This document shows positions 42,262-53,182 of a stretch of DNA of 64,000 bases, piece after piece. The notes under the pieces are model-generated. The model saw nothing but the letters and a program-made list of their open reading frames with translations. It ran no database searches and was not told the DNA's origin. The translations under genes were made by a program, and so were the position numbers. Origin of the DNA: Amycolatopsis sp. 195334CR (GTDB taxonomy: Bacteria; Actinomycetota; Actinomycetes; Mycobacteriales; Pseudonocardiaceae); the NCBI RefSeq assembly GCF_017309385.1, contig NZ_JAFJMJ010000001.1, positions 1,302,001 through 1,366,000 on the forward strand. The letters run 5' to 3'. Position 1 is the first letter of the stretch. The number at the start of each line of letters is the position of its first letter.

Positions 42262-43844
42262 CAGAACTCCCCGGTTGACGGCTTGAGCCGGTCGATCACC
42301 GTCACCACCGCGGCGGTGACCACCATCAGCAGCACGCAGGCCGCGTAGGCCATCTGGTTGTTCAGCTCGCCCGGCCGCGAGATCAACGCCGCGATCGCCA
42401 CCGGCAACGTCGGTTCACCGGGACGCGCGAGAAAGCTGGTGGCGCCGAACTCCCCGAGCGCGATCACGTACCCGAACCCCGCGGCGGCCACCAAAGACCG
42501 TGCGGCCAGCGGAAAGTCGATCTCCCGCCAGACCCGCACCGGCCCGGCGCCGAGGGTCGCGGCGGCCTGGCGCAGCCGCTCGTCGACCGAGCGCAGCACC
42601 GGCAGCACCATGCGCACGATCATCGGGATGATCACCAGCGCCTGCGCGAACGGCACCAGCAGCGGCGAGGTGCGCAGGTCGCCGGGCAGGTCGTCGAGCG
42701 TGACCAGGTAACCGAAACCGACCGTCACCGCCGAGACACCGAGCGGCAGCATGAGCGCGGCGTCCATCGTCTCGCCTGCTCCCCTGGCCAGCCTGCCGGG
42801 CGCGCGCCGCAGCGACACGAGCACCACCGAGGCCAGCACGCCGACGCACATGGCGAGCACAGTCGCGTCCGTGGCCGTGCGCAGCGAGCGCAGGGCAGCG
42901 TCCCAACCGGACACTTGCAGCGCGCCTCCGGTGGTGGCGAGCCCTTCGAACCCGGCGATACTGGCCTTCGAAAGCAACGCGGCGATCGGTGTGAGCAGCA
43001 GGCCCAGCACGACCACCGCGGCGCCGACCACCCACCACTCGCGGCCCTCCGGCCGTCGCGCCGCTTCCGCGGCCGAACGCAGGCGCAACGCGGTCTCCCG
43101 GCGCCGCCGCGCGATCGCACCGAGCACCAGCGCGGCGACCACCGCGAGCAACTGCACCAGCGACAACGCCGCCGCGCCGGACAGGTCGAGCAGGTTCACC
43201 GTGCGCAGGTAGATCTCGGTTTCCAGGGTGCGGAACCGGCCGCCGCCCAGGATGAGCACCACGCCGAAACTGGTGGAGCAGAAGAGGAACACCACGGCCG
43301 ACGCGGAGAAGATCGCCGGGGTCAGCCGCGGCAGCGTGACCGAGCGGAACGCCTGCCACGAGGAAGCGCCCAGCGCCCTGGCCGCTTCCTCGGCACGACG
43401 GTCCAAATGGGACCAGAGCCCGCCGACCGTGCGGGCCACCACCGCCACGTTGAAGAAGGCGTTGGCCAGCACGATGGAGAGCACGCCACCGTCCGGCCAC
43501 AACGCGCGGAAGGCCAGCCCGACCACCACCGTGGGCAGCACGAACGGCACCAGCACGATGGTCCGGACCAGCGCGATACCGGGCAGCTTCACCCTGGCCA
43601 GCACGAACGCGATCGGCAGGCCCGCGAGCACGGACAAGACGGTCGACGCGGCCGCCTGCGCCACGGTGAACCCGGCCAGCTGCCAGGTCGACGCCCTGGT
43701 CAGCACCTCGGTCACCCCGCCGTCGCCGAAGCCGAGCCCGACGATCGCGGCGACCGGCCAGGCGAAGAAAACGACCAGGAACGCGACGGGCAGGAGGGCG
43801 ACGAGGGCTAGCCCTCGATGAGTCCGCGCCACTGCTCGATCCAC
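42261..43844 (-). CDS. thiP: Thiamine ABC transporter permease (two fused permease domains)
   Basis: 527 residues with about 12 membrane helices: two tandem BPD permease units, as in ThiP and the FbpB-like iron permeases. EAA loops are in LDRRAEEAARALGASSWQAFRSVTLP and VDERLRQAAATLGAGPVRVWREIDFP. GTG 43844 makes a 37-base overlap with thiB; GTG 43832 is an alternative. Confidence 0.9.
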   Translation of the reverse strand: MDRAVARTHRGLALVALLPVAFLVVFFAWPVAAIVGLGFGDGGVTEVLTRASTWQLAGFTVAQAAASTVLSVLAGLPIAFVLARVKLPGIALVRTIVLVPFVLPTVVVGLAFRALWPDGGVLSIVLANAFFNVAVVARTVGGLWSHLDRRAEEAARALGASSWQAFRSVTLPRLTPAIFSASAVVFLFCSTSFGVVLILGGGRFRTLETEIYLRTVNLLDLSGAAALSLVQLLAVVAALVLGAIARRRRETALRLRSAAEAARRPEGREWWVVGAAVVVLGLLLTPIAALLSKASIAGFEGLATTGGALQVSGWDAALRSLRTATDATVLAMCVGVLASVVLVSLRRAPGRLARGAGETMDAALMLPLGVSAVTVGFGYLVTLDDLPGDLRTSPLLVPFAQALVIIPMIVRMVLPVLRSVDERLRQAAATLGAGPVRVWREIDFPLAARSLVAAAGFGYVIALGEFGATSFLARPGEPTLPVAIAALISRPGELNNQMAYAACVLLMVVTAAVVTVIDRLKPSTGEF

Positions 43845-44857
43845 CGCTCCCGGTTCGCCTGGATCTCCTCACCGGGCAGCGACGCCGGCTTCGGCGGTTG
43901 CGGGGCCGCCTGGGTCCAGCTCGCCGGGAGTTCGACGCCCTCGCGCGAGGGGTAGACGTACATGTTCTCCGCGACCGTGCTCTGGAACTGCTGGGAGAGC
44001 AGGAAGTCCACCACGCGGCCCGCCTTGTCGGCCTGCTTGCCGCCGGTCAGCAGGCCGGCGTACTCGACCTGGCGGAAGCAGGTGTCGAGCAGCGCCTTGG
44101 TGCGCGGCTTGCCGTCCTCACCGAGTTCGGCGGCCGGTGACGAGGCGTAGGAGACGACCAGCGGGCGCGGCCCCTTGCCGGAGGAGCCGGAGAACTCCTG
44201 GTTGTAGGCGATTTCCCAGCTGCTGACCGCCTTGACGCCGTTGGTCTTGAGCTTGCCCCAGTACTCGGACCAGCCCTGCGGGCCGTACTTGGCGACGGTG
44301 CCGAGGAGGAAGGCGAGGCCGGGCGAGCTGGTCGCCGGGTTCGCCACCACCAGGAGGTCCTTGTACTGCGGGTCGGCGAGGTCGTCGAAGGTCTTCGGCT
44401 CGGGCAGGCCCTTCTCGGCGAACCAGCCGGTGTCGATGTTCACGCACACATCGCCGACGTCGACCGCGGAGAGCCGGTGCTCGGGGTCGATGGCGTAGCG
44501 CTGCGGGCCGCGGTCGGCCTCCGGGCTGGTGTACGGCTCGAACACGCCCTCGCTGAGCGCGCGGGTGGCGAAGGTGGAGTCGACGCCGAAGGCGACGTCG
44601 GCGATCGGGCTGGCCTTGGTCAGGACCAGCTTGTTCGTCAGCGCGCCGGCGTCGCCCTCCTTGAGCACCTCGATGCGGATGCCGGACTGCTGCTGGAAGG
44701 CGTCGAGGATCTCCTGCGGCGCGGCGAACGAGTCGTGGGTGACCAGTTTGATGGTGGTCACGTCGTCGGCCGGTTCCTCCGAACCGGACAGCGTGCAACC
44801 GGCGAGCAGCACCCCAGCCGCGGACAACGCGGCCACCGCTCGGACGGTGCGGGTCAT
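43808..44857 (-). CDS. thiB: Thiamine-binding lipoprotein
   Basis: 349 residues from ATG 44857 (GGAGGGG just upstream). Lipobox LLAGC, acylated Cys21. SBP family 1 of the TbpA type: TIKLVTHDSFAAPQEILDAFQQQ, LVLTKASPIADVAFGVDSTF, CVNIDTGWFAEKGLPEPKTFDDLADP, then the hinge PRPLVVSYASSPAAE. Binds thiamine or TPP outside the membrane for ThiP/ThiQ. First gene of the riboswitch-controlled operon. Confidence 0.92.
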   Translation of the reverse strand: MTRTVRAVAALSAAGVLLAGCTLSGSEEPADDVTTIKLVTHDSFAAPQEILDAFQQQSGIRIEVLKEGDAGALTNKLVLTKASPIADVAFGVDSTFATRALSEGVFEPYTSPEADRGPQRYAIDPEHRLSAVDVGDVCVNIDTGWFAEKGLPEPKTFDDLADPQYKDLLVVANPATSSPGLAFLLGTVAKYGPQGWSEYWGKLKTNGVKAVSSWEIAYNQEFSGSSGKGPRPLVVSYASSPAAELGEDGKPRTKALLDTCFRQVEYAGLLTGGKQADKAGRVVDFLLSQQFQSTVAENMYVYPSREGVELPASWTQAAPQPPKPASLPGEEIQANRERWIEQWRGLIEG

Positions 44858-44901
44858 GAGCCCCTCCTTGCTCGGGATCATCGGCGGCAGGCGGGGGCGG
44901 A

Positions 44902-44987
44902 CCTCCCTACGCCGGCGTGATCCGGGTCAGGTGCGAACGGTCGCGGGCGAACGCCCGCCTCTCAGCCCGGCGCACCGGACTCCCGTG
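44902..44987 (-). ncRNA. TPP riboswitch (THI box)
   Basis: On the minus strand the conserved elements appear in order: CCGGGCTGAGAGG (44958-44970), ACCTGACCCGGAT (44920-44932) and GCCGGCGTAGGGA (44904-44916), with the variable P3 stem GGGCGTTCGCCC between the first two. It ends about 45 bases before thiB. A C-rich stretch (CCGCCCCCGCC) in that gap could mask the GGAGGGG ribosome site when TPP binds, so translational control is likely. Confidence 0.95.
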
Positions 44988-45028
44988 GCGAAGGTGCAGC
45001 GTACCCGCCGGGGTACCACCATGGGGGC

Positions 45029-45334
45029 ATGGCGGAACTATTGAGTGATCAAGAACTGGCCGAAGCCCTCACCCACCTGCCCCGCTGGACCCGCGCCGGT
45101 GACACGTTGGAGGCAACCGCGGCCCTCCCCACCTTCCCGGCGGCCATCGCGGTGGTCAACCGGGTGGCCGAGATCGCGGAGAGCGTCGACCACCACCCGG
45201 ACATCGACATCCGGTGGCGGAAGCTGACCTTTCGGTTGTCGACGCACTCGGAAGGCGGATTGACCGCGAAGGACACCGCGCTGGCGGCGCAGATCGACGA
45301 GGTGCTGGACGTGAGTTCAGCCACACCCTCGTAA
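45029..45334 (+). CDS. Pterin-4a-carbinolamine dehydratase
   Basis: 101 residues, PCD/DCoH family. Dehydrates 4a-hydroxytetrahydropterin; in bacteria without phenylalanine hydroxylase it may assist molybdopterin or folate chemistry. The active-site block is VDHHPDIDIRWRKLTFRLSTHSEGGLTAKD (three catalytic His in HH...TH). Located close to typA/mshB as in mycobacteria. Divergent from the thiamine operon by about 170 bases. Confidence 0.95.
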   Translation: MAELLSDQELAEALTHLPRWTRAGDTLEATAALPTFPAAIAVVNRVAEIAESVDHHPDIDIRWRKLTFRLSTHSEGGLTAKDTALAAQIDEVLDVSSATPS

Positions 45335-45396
45335 CGAATCGCCTGATCAAGGCGCTGTTCCGGGCGACGCCGACACTTCGTTATTAGGACGCGCCC

Positions 45397-45504
45397 ATGA
45401 ACAACGTCGCCCCTGTCCTCACCGCCGCCCAGCGCGCCTGGGTCACCGTCTTCGCCACCGCGGTCACCCTGATCGCGGTGATCGGCCTCGGCATCGCCGG
45501 CTGA
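45397..45504 (+). CDS. Possible 35-residue single-helix membrane peptide
   Basis: ATG with AGGA seven bases upstream; encodes MNNVAPVLTAAQRAWVTVFA followed by a continuing hydrophobic helix to GLGIAG. One membrane helix, short polar N-terminus. Unknown function; codon use is GC-rich and typical of the genome. Such tiny genes are easily false positives. Confidence 0.45.
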   Translation: MNNVAPVLTAAQRAWVTVFATAVTLIAVIGLGIAG

Positions 45505-45517
45505 CGGCTCACCCTTT

Positions 45518-45726
45518 TCAGTAGCGCGGCATGTTCGGGATGGCCTTCTCGGCTATCCCGATCACCGCGACCACCTTCGCAACGTCCGCGGAGGTCACCG
45601 CGGGAGCTCCCGAGGGCCTGTGCGAGCACGGCCTCGTAAGCGATGACCGCCCGGCTCGTGGCGCCCAACCCTGGTTCGGCCTACCGCACCGACGCGATGT
45701 GCGTACGAGCTCGTTCTCGGCTGTCC
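45518..45726 (-). pseudogene. Decayed gene downstream of the nucleotidyltransferase, possibly HEPN-like
   Basis: Peptide pieces in two reading frames look like parts of one helical protein: SRAVIAYEAVLAQALGSS in one frame, then AVTSADVAKVVAVIGIAEKA ending NMPRY-stop (45518) in another. The place, directly after an MNT-type nucleotidyltransferase-HTH gene, is where a HEPN partner is usually encoded. The region may be a frameshifted remnant; the similarity to HEPN is judged by eye only. Confidence 0.35.
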
Positions 45727-46317
45727 TCAGATCTCCTGGCTGAGTTTCAAACGGGTCAGTGGACGCTCGCGGACGCTGGTGAGGAACGGGTCCGAGGTAT
45801 TCGTCGCGGCCCACGCCTCGGGCGTGACCCGGTGGACGTTGACCTCACGCCCCAGCCGCCGCGACGCGTGTTCGGCCAGGTCGAAAAGCGCGTCCTGATC
45901 GGGCGAACCGACAACGAGCACATCGACGTCGCCGGGTGGTGGTCCCGGTTCACCGCTGTAGCGCGCCGCCCAGGAGCCGTAGATGTAGGCCTCGTGCACG
46001 CCCGGCAAGTCGGACAGGGCCTCGCCCAGCAGCGGCATCGGCCCGAAGGTGACCGCGATGAGGTCGCTCAGCGGCTGGTAGATCGGGGTGTCCGTGCGGG
46101 CTTTGACGAGACGGCTCCGGCCCACCCGTCGTTCCTCCAGTATGCCGCCCTCCGCGAGCCGATTGGCCTCGCGCAGCAGGGCGGTGGGCGTCACGCCGCA
46201 AGCCTCGGCGAGTTCGGTGATCGTGTATTCGCGGTCCGGGTGGAGCAGCACCAGCGCGAGCAGTTCCCCCTGCATGCGGGAACGCAGCAGCGGGAGCAGA
46301 CTCGGCGAGGTTTTCAT
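45727..46317 (-). CDS. HTH-nucleotidyltransferase (MNT-like) protein
   Basis: 196 residues. Residues 15-70 form a winged helix-turn-helix (ITELAEACGVTPTALLREANRLAEGGILEERRVGR, ArsR/MarR-like); residues 100-170 form a minimal nucleotidyltransferase: YGSWAARYSG with Gly114/Ser115 and the metal pair Asp130/Asp132 in GDVDVLVVG. MNT proteins act as antitoxins that AMPylate HEPN RNase toxins; here the partner appears broken, so it may be an orphan. Its end overlaps the decayed region's boundary. Confidence 0.85.
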   Translation of the reverse strand: MKTSPSLLPLLRSRMQGELLALVLLHPDREYTITELAEACGVTPTALLREANRLAEGGILEERRVGRSRLVKARTDTPIYQPLSDLIAVTFGPMPLLGEALSDLPGVHEAYIYGSWAARYSGEPGPPPGDVDVLVVGSPDQDALFDLAEHASRRLGREVNVHRVTPEAWAATNTSDPFLTSVRERPLTRLKLSQEI

Positions 46318-46374
46318 TGGACGCAGTATATCCTGCGCCCAATGAAAGTAACACTCAGTATTGATTGGTAACTG

Positions 46375-46893
46375 CTAGGCCTCGATCGACGGACCCGCCT
46401 CGCCGGGCAACGGCCCCAACCGCAGGCGGCGCACCTCGGCGAAGTACGCGTTCGTCTTCGGCAGGTAGAGCAGGACCAAGCCCGCCACGGTGAAGATCGC
46501 GGTCAGCCCGCTCAGCGTCAGGCTGATGATCCCGGCGCCCGTCCACTGCACCTCGCCGCCGACGCGGTTCGCCCAATCGGTCTGGTCCGCGTACTCCACC
46601 AACGCCGCGACGCCGGCCAGCAGCATGGCCACCCCCAGACACGCGGCGGTCAGCGTGAGCACCACCCGCGCCGACCCGCGGCCCGCTCGCGCGAAGGTGC
46701 AGAGCACCAACTGCACTATCGCCGTGATCAACCCGGCGACCACGGCGGTCCCGGACCCGCCGGACTCACTCCGCTCGGACCGGACCTCCGACGGATCCGC
46801 CGGCCCGGCGAACACGTTGAGCACCAGCACCGCGATGCAGGCCAGCGCCACCGCGGACAGGAGCACGGTGGCCCACTTCAAGGTTTTCGGCAC
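46375..46893 (-). CDS. Hypothetical membrane protein, four helices
   Basis: 172 residues from GTG 46893. Four hydrophobic helices (about 10-30, 50-70, 80-100, 125-150) with a charged Ser/Glu loop (DPSEVRSERSESGGSG) after the first. I recognise no family. Isolated gene between the nucleotidyltransferase and the Doc toxin; the start is placed before the first helix, with a G-rich stretch upstream. Confidence 0.65.
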   Translation of the reverse strand: MPKTLKWATVLLSAVALACIAVLVLNVFAGPADPSEVRSERSESGGSGTAVVAGLITAIVQLVLCTFARAGRGSARVVLTLTAACLGVAMLLAGVAALVEYADQTDWANRVGGEVQWTGAGIISLTLSGLTAIFTVAGLVLLYLPKTNAYFAEVRRLRLGPLPGEAGPSIEA

Positions 46894-46943
46894 GTTGATC
46901 CCACCCCCAAGGAACACAACCCTTGACGGAGTGTAGCCGCGGT

Positions 46944-47351
46944 TCAGCCGTCGAACCGGACTTCGGCAGGCGGAGGAACCACGGAACTGGTCCACCTCGC
47001 CAGGCTTTCCGCGACTTCGCCGTAGGCAATGGCTCCGGTCGCGGTCGCGATCACGAGGTCGTATGCCTCGTCTTCGGGTGCTTCCAGGTCAACGCCGTTG
47101 AGTCCGTAGAAAACGAAGACCGCCATCCAGCCCAGCCGCTTGTTGCCGTCGACGAGCGGATGGTTGCGGACGAGCGACTCCAGCAAAACAGCCGCTTTCT
47201 CGTCCAGGCTCGGGTAAGCGTCCTGACCCATCAGCGAGGACTGCGGCCGATGCGCCGCCGCGTCGAGCAGCCCCAGATCACGGACCCGGGAAACACCCAG
47301 ATCGGCAGCGAGGGTGAGCAGGTCGTCGAGGGTCAGGTACTCGATCTTCAC
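46944..47351 (-). CDS. doc: Doc-type Fic-domain toxin
   Basis: 135 residues. The Fic motif HPLVDGNKR (His64) is intact; Doc-type Fic proteins phosphorylate elongation factor Tu and stop translation. The N-terminal EYLTLDDLLTLAADLG and the C-terminal helix fit the Doc family (death on curing). Start overlaps the antitoxin stop by 4 bases. Chromosomal TA pair inserted between house-keeping genes. Confidence 0.93.
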   Translation of the reverse strand: MKIEYLTLDDLLTLAADLGVSRVRDLGLLDAAAHRPQSSLMGQDAYPSLDEKAAVLLESLVRNHPLVDGNKRLGWMAVFVFYGLNGVDLEAPEDEAYDLVIATATGAIAYGEVAESLARWTSSVVPPPAEVRFDG

Positions 47352-47551
47352 TGCGCCAAACGATCGAGCAACGACGCGTAGCGCTCACGCCCATCCCGCG
47401 ACAAGGCACGAACTCGATCATCACGGACCGACCTCGCCGCGGCGTCGGTGATCGCCCGCACCACCGCTTCGTGCTTGCTCACGCCGTTGACCTCGGCGAG
47501 CATGGCCAGAGCGCGTTCCTGCTCGTCGTTCAGCCTCAACGTCATCGCCAT
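47348..47551 (-). CDS. Antitoxin of the Doc system, ribbon-helix-helix type
   Basis: 67 residues. N-terminal ribbon-helix-helix (MTLRLNDEQERALAMLAEVN, then GVSKHEAVVRAITDAA) for DNA binding and autoregulation; the charged C-terminus (RDDRVRALSRDGRERYASLL) probably blocks the toxin. Not Phd-like at the N-terminus, so a CopG/Arc-Doc combination. Confidence 0.88.
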   Translation of the reverse strand: MAMTLRLNDEQERALAMLAEVNGVSKHEAVVRAITDAAARSVRDDRVRALSRDGRERYASLLDRLAQ

Positions 47552-47585
47552 GAGTTCATGCTACCACTTCGGTATCATGATCACT

Positions 47586-48668
<1,083 letters not shown>

Positions 48669-48766
48669 GGGCTGGCAGTCTACGTGCCGCCCCCGAACGG
48701 GCGGACGGCGGACGTGACGTCGGATTTCCGCCAGTCGGGACCGCCACCCGGTGGCACCATCGAGCC

Positions 48767-50248
48767 ATGACGATCGCGCTGGAAGCACCGGTCGGCCTCT
48801 GGCGGGACACCGAGCGCTGCTACCGCGCGGTGGCCTCCCGCGACTCCCGGTTCGACGGGCAGTTCATCATGGCCGTGCGCACCACCGGCATCTACTGCCG
48901 CCCGTCCTGCCCGGCGAACACGCCGAAACCGCAGAACGTGCGCTTCTACCCGACCTCGGCCGCCGCCCAGTCCGGCGGGTACCGCGCCTGCCGCCGCTGC
49001 CTGCCCGACGCCGTGCCCGGCTCCCCCGAGTGGAACGTGCGCGCCGACCTCGCCGCCCGCGCGATGCGGCTGATCGCCGACGGCACCGTCGAACGCGAGG
49101 GCGTGCCCGGCCTGGCCAGCCGCCTCGGGTACTCGGAGCGCCAGCTCGGCCGCGTGCTCACCACCGAGCTCGGCGCCGGCCCGCTCGCGCTCGCCCGCGC
49201 CCACCGCGCGCACGCCGCCCGCCTGCTGATCGAGATGTCCGCGCTGCCGCTGACCGACGTCGCCTTCGCCGCCGGGTTCGCCAGCGTCCGCCAGTTCAAC
49301 GACACCATTCGCGAGGTGTTCGCGGCCACGCCGTCCCAGCTCAGGGCCGCGCGCCCACGTCAGGAGGCCGACCCGGCCGGGATGCGCCTGTCGCTGCGGC
49401 TCCCGTTCCGGCCACCGTTCGACGCCGACGGCCTGCTCGCCTTCTTCGCCGCCCGCGCGGTGCCGCTGGTCGAGGCGACCGGCCCCGGCACCTACGCCCG
49501 CACCCTGCGCCTGCCCCACGGCCCCGGCATCGCCCGGCTCACCCCCGAACCGGACCACGTCCGCTGCGACCTCAACCTCGCCGACGTCCGAGACCTCAGC
49601 AGCGCGGTCACCCGCGTCCGGCGCCTCTTCGACCTCGACGCCGACCCGGAGGCCATCGCGAGCGTGCTCGCCGCCGATCCGGCGCTGGCGCCGGTTTTCG
49701 ACCCCGGCATCCGCGTTCCCGGCGCGGCCGACGGGCACGAGCTGGTCGTGCGCGCCATGCTCGGCCAGCAGATCTCCGTCGCCGCCGCGCGGACCGCGGC
49801 GGGCAGGCTCACCGCCGAACTCGGCGACCCGCTGCCCGACACCCTGCGCACCGACGAGCTGACCAGGCTGTTCCCCACCGCGCAGGCCATCGCCGAGCAC
49901 GGCCGCGACGTCCTCCGCGGACCGCGCAAGCGGATCGAGGCCATCTGCGGGGTCGCCGCGTCGCTCGCGTCCGGTGAGGTGTCCGTCCACGTTGGACGGA
50001 TCTGCGCGGAGCTGCGCGTGGACCTGCTCGCCCTGCCCGGCATCGGCCCGTGGACCGCCGACTACGTGCTGATGCGCGTGCTCGGCGCGCCCGACGTGCT
50101 GCTCACCGGCGACGTCGCGTTGCGCAAGGGCGCCGCCGCGCTCGGCCTGCCCGACGACCCCTCCGCCTTGAGCGAACGCGCTTTGCCTTGGCGCCCTTGG
50201 CGTTCCTACGCGGGCATGCACCTGTGGCGCGCGTCAGCCGGCGTGTAG
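48767..50248 (+). CDS. Ada-type regulator fused to AlkA DNA glycosylase
   Basis: 493 residues, alkylation repair and control in one chain. Residues 12-85: Ada zinc domain with Cys44, 48, 75 and 78, Cys44 expected to accept methyl from phosphotriesters; 90-195: AraC helix-turn-helix ([21 protein letters not shown]); 205-490: AlkA fold with the helix-hairpin-helix [21 protein letters not shown] and catalytic Asp in [11 protein letters not shown]. No O6-methylguanine methyltransferase domain. Methylated Cys44 likely induces the gene itself. Its end overlaps sbcC convergently by 15 bases. Confidence 0.95.
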   Translation: MTIALEAPVGLWRDTERCYRAVASRDSRFDGQFIMAVRTTGIYCRPSCPANTPKPQNVRFYPTSAAAQSGGYRACRRCLPDAVPGSPEWNVRADLAARAMRLIADGTVEREGVPGLASRLGYSERQLGRVLTTELGAGPLALARAHRAHAARLLIEMSALPLTDVAFAAGFASVRQFNDTIREVFAATPSQLRAARPRQEADPAGMRLSLRLPFRPPFDADGLLAFFAARAVPLVEATGPGTYARTLRLPHGPGIARLTPEPDHVRCDLNLADVRDLSSAVTRVRRLFDLDADPEAIASVLAADPALAPVFDPGIRVPGAADGHELVVRAMLGQQISVAAARTAAGRLTAELGDPLPDTLRTDELTRLFPTAQAIAEHGRDVLRGPRKRIEAICGVAASLASGEVSVHVGRICAELRVDLLALPGIGPWTADYVLMRVLGAPDVLLTGDVALRKGAAALGLPDDPSALSERALPWRPWRSYAGMHLWRASAGV

Positions 50249-53182
50249 CGCCAGCGTCGACCCGGAGCGCGCCTTCCGCACCTTGAGCCGGGTCGGGATG
50301 CGCTGGCGCAGTTCCTCCACATGCGACACGAGCCCGACCACGCGCCCACCGGCCCGCAGCTCGTCGAGCACGTTCATCACCACGTCCAGCGTTTCCGCGT
50401 CGAGCGTGCCGAAGCCTTCGTCGATGAACAACGTGTCCAGCAGCGCGCTGCCGGTCTGCGCGGCGACGACGTCCGCCAGGCCGAGCGCCAGCGCGAGCGA
50501 AGCGAGGAAGGATTCCCCGCCGGACAGGGTTTTCGCCGGGCGGACCGTGCCGGAGAAGTCGTCGAGCACGTCCAGCCCGAGGCCACCGCGGGTGCCGCGC
50601 GCGCCCGCCGCGTCCGAGTGCACGAAGGAGTAGCGGCCCTGGCTCATCGTGCGCAGGCGGGCCGTCGCGGCCAGCGCGACCTCCTCCAGCCGCGCGGCCA
50701 GCACGTACGACCGCAGCGAGATCTTGCGCGCGTTCTGCCCGCGGCCGTTCACCACGTCGGTCAGCGCGTCCAGTTCGGCGGCTTCTTCTTCCAGCGGCGC
50801 CAGTTTGCGCAACGCGGCGTCGAAGCGGGTGCCCAGCGCGGTGAGGTCCTCGGCGACGCGCGCGGCGGCCCGGTGCGCGGCCACGGCCGACTCGACCTGC
50901 GCCGATGCCTGCTCCAGCGCTTCGCGCGCGGCGTCGATGTCGACGACCTCGTCACCGGTGATCCCGGCCAGTTCGGGCTCGGTGAGCGTGGACTGCGCGA
51001 CCGCCGCCGCCCGGTCCGCCTCGACCAGCGCCTCGTCCAGCCGGGCGATGTCGGCCTCGTCGCGCACCGCGCCGAGCGCCTTCTTCACCGTCTTGAACTC
51101 CGCGCGCCGCAGCACTTCGGCGACCGTCTCGCGTTGCTCGGCCAGCCGTTCCTCGGCGACCACGACCGCCGCCCGCACCTCGGCCAGCTCCTCGATCGCC
51201 TTGACCCGCGCCAGCAACGCGGCCCGGCGCGCGGCGACGTCCTCGTATTCCTTGCGGGCCTCGTCGAGCCGCTGCGCGCGCTCGGCGACGGTCATCGCAA
51301 GCGCTTGCTGCTCGGCCTCCGCCTTCGCCGACTCGCGCTCGGCCGCGGCCCGCTGCTCGGTCAGCCGCTCGATCTCGGCGGCCAGCCCGCGCTGCTCCTG
51401 CTCCAGCCGTTCGCGGTGCTCGGCCAACTCGGCCAGCTCCGCCACGTTCGCCCTGACCTCGGCCAACTCCGTGGCGAGGTCCTCGGCGGTGCGGCCGAGC
51501 AACGCCTCCCGCAACGCCCCGAGCCGGGTTTCGGCCTGGTGCCGGGCTTCCAGTGCTTCCTGGCGCCGGGCGTCCGCCGTGCGCTCGGCCTCGGCCGCGG
51601 TCCGTTCCTCGGCCTCGCCGACCTGCTGCTGCCCGGCGAGCGCGGGCGCGGGGTGCTCGGCGGAACCGCACACCGGGCACGGATCGCCGTCCGCCAGCTT
51701 CGCCGCCAGCTCGGCCGCCATCCCGCTGAGCCGCCGTTCCCGCAGGTCGAGCAGGTGCGCGCGGGCTTCCTGGTGCAGGTCGACGGCCTTCACCTGCACC
51801 TCGACCGCAGCCCGCACGGCCTCTTCCGCGGCCGGGATCCGGTTGGCGGAGGCGACCGCGCGGGTCAGTTCGTCGGCACGGGCCTGCGCGCCGTCCAGCT
51901 TCGCGGCGGCCTGCGTCGCCGCCTCGACCCGCGACCGCAGTTCCTCGGAACGGGCGGGCATGGTGGCGAGCTTGCCGCCCAGCGTCTTCGCCCGCTCGTT
52001 CGCCTGATCCGCCTGTACGGCGAGGCGGCCGAGCCGCTCCTTGTCCCGCCGCTGCTGCTCACCCTCCTCGACGAGCCCGGACAACGCACCCGCCTCTTCG
52101 CGCAGCTCACCGGCTTCCTGCCGCAGCTCGGGCACGGTCGCCTTGGTGCGCGCAAGCGTTTGCGCCCGCTGCTTGGCGTTCTGCTGGACCTCGGTGAGGC
52201 GCTCCTTCAGCCGTTCCTCGGTGGCCACCGCCTCGGCCACCGGGATGGCCCGGCGCGCGGCCGCGATCTCGGCCGTCCAACGACGGCGTTCGGCCTCGCC
52301 TTCCTTCCAGGAAGCCAGGTTCGTCATCGCCACCCGCACGCGGCGGACCTGCTCGACGAACGTGCGGCCCTCCTGCAGGCGCTGGTCCGCGGCGTCCCAC
52401 GCCTTGCGGGCGGCGGTCTCGGCGGCGAGCGCCCGCGCCACCTCGGCGTCGGCGCGCTCGCGCAACTCCAGCGCCCAGGTGGAGCTGACCTCCTCCGGCG
52501 CTTCCACCCCGGCCGCCTGCGACAGGCGCGCGACCCACTCCCGCACGGTCTGGCGGCGGACCTCCAGGTCCCGCATGCGTTCGGTGCGCAGGTTCCGGAA
52601 CCACGCCTCGACGTCCGAGAAGCGCTTGGTGCCGAAGAGCCGCTCCAGCAACTGCTCGCGTTCGGCGGTGTCCGCGCGGAGGAACCGGGCGAATTCGCCC
52701 TGCGGCAGCAACACCACCTGGAAGAACTGGTCCGCGCTCATGCCGAGCAGCCGCTGCACCGTGCGCGCGACCTCGTCGATCCTGGTCAGGCCCTCGGCGG
52801 GCTGCCCGGCCGGCGTTTCGCCGACCCACGAGAGCGAGCACTTCGCGCGCTGCTTGGTGGTGCCGTCACCACTGCGCTTGGGGCGGTCGTATTCGGGACT
52901 GCGGACCAGCCGGAGCCGTTGGCCCTGCACGGTCACCTCGAGCACGACCTCGGTGACCTGCTCGGCCTCGGCGAGTTCGCAGCGCAGCTTCTTCGCTTCG
53001 TTGCGGGCACCGGGGACCACGCCGAACAACGCGAACGCGACGGCGTCGAGCAGGGTGGTCTTGCCCGCGCCGGTGTCGCCGTGCAGGAGGAAGAGGCCGT
53101 CGGCGCCGAGCGCGTCGAAATCCACCACCTCGCGGCCCGCGAACGGGCCGAAGGCGGCGACTTCCAGCCGGTGCAGCCTCAT
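50234..53182 (-). CDS. sbcC: SbcC/Rad50-like exonuclease subunit
   Basis: 982 residues. Walker A at the N-terminus ([23 protein letters not shown]), long coiled-coil arms rich in Ala/Glu/Arg, a zinc hook [13 protein letters not shown] near the middle, and the C-terminal ATPase half with signature [22 protein letters not shown] and Walker [18 protein letters not shown]. With SbcD it cleaves hairpins and DNA-end blocks. Coupled to sbcD by a 4-base overlap. Confidence 0.96.
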   Translation of the reverse strand: MRLHRLEVAAFGPFAGREVVDFDALGADGLFLLHGDTGAGKTTLLDAVAFALFGVVPGARNEAKKLRCELAEAEQVTEVVLEVTVQGQRLRLVRSPEYDRPKRSGDGTTKQRAKCSLSWVGETPAGQPAEGLTRIDEVARTVQRLLGMSADQFFQVVLLPQGEFARFLRADTAEREQLLERLFGTKRFSDVEAWFRNLRTERMRDLEVRRQTVREWVARLSQAAGVEAPEEVSSTWALELRERADAEVARALAAETAARKAWDAADQRLQEGRTFVEQVRRVRVAMTNLASWKEGEAERRRWTAEIAAARRAIPVAEAVATEERLKERLTEVQQNAKQRAQTLARTKATVPELRQEAGELREEAGALSGLVEEGEQQRRDKERLGRLAVQADQANERAKTLGGKLATMPARSEELRSRVEAATQAAAKLDGAQARADELTRAVASANRIPAAEEAVRAAVEVQVKAVDLHQEARAHLLDLRERRLSGMAAELAAKLADGDPCPVCGSAEHPAPALAGQQQVGEAEERTAAEAERTADARRQEALEARHQAETRLGALREALLGRTAEDLATELAEVRANVAELAELAEHRERLEQEQRGLAAEIERLTEQRAAAERESAKAEAEQQALAMTVAERAQRLDEARKEYEDVAARRAALLARVKAIEELAEVRAAVVVAEERLAEQRETVAEVLRRAEFKTVKKALGAVRDEADIARLDEALVEADRAAAVAQSTLTEPELAGITGDEVVDIDAAREALEQASAQVESAVAAHRAAARVAEDLTALGTRFDAALRKLAPLEEEAAELDALTDVVNGRGQNARKISLRSYVLAARLEEVALAATARLRTMSQGRYSFVHSDAAGARGTRGGLGLDVLDDFSGTVRPAKTLSGGESFLASLALALGLADVVAAQTGSALLDTLFIDEGFGTLDAETLDVVMNVLDELRAGGRVVGLVSHVEELRQRIPTRLKVRKARSGSTLALHAG

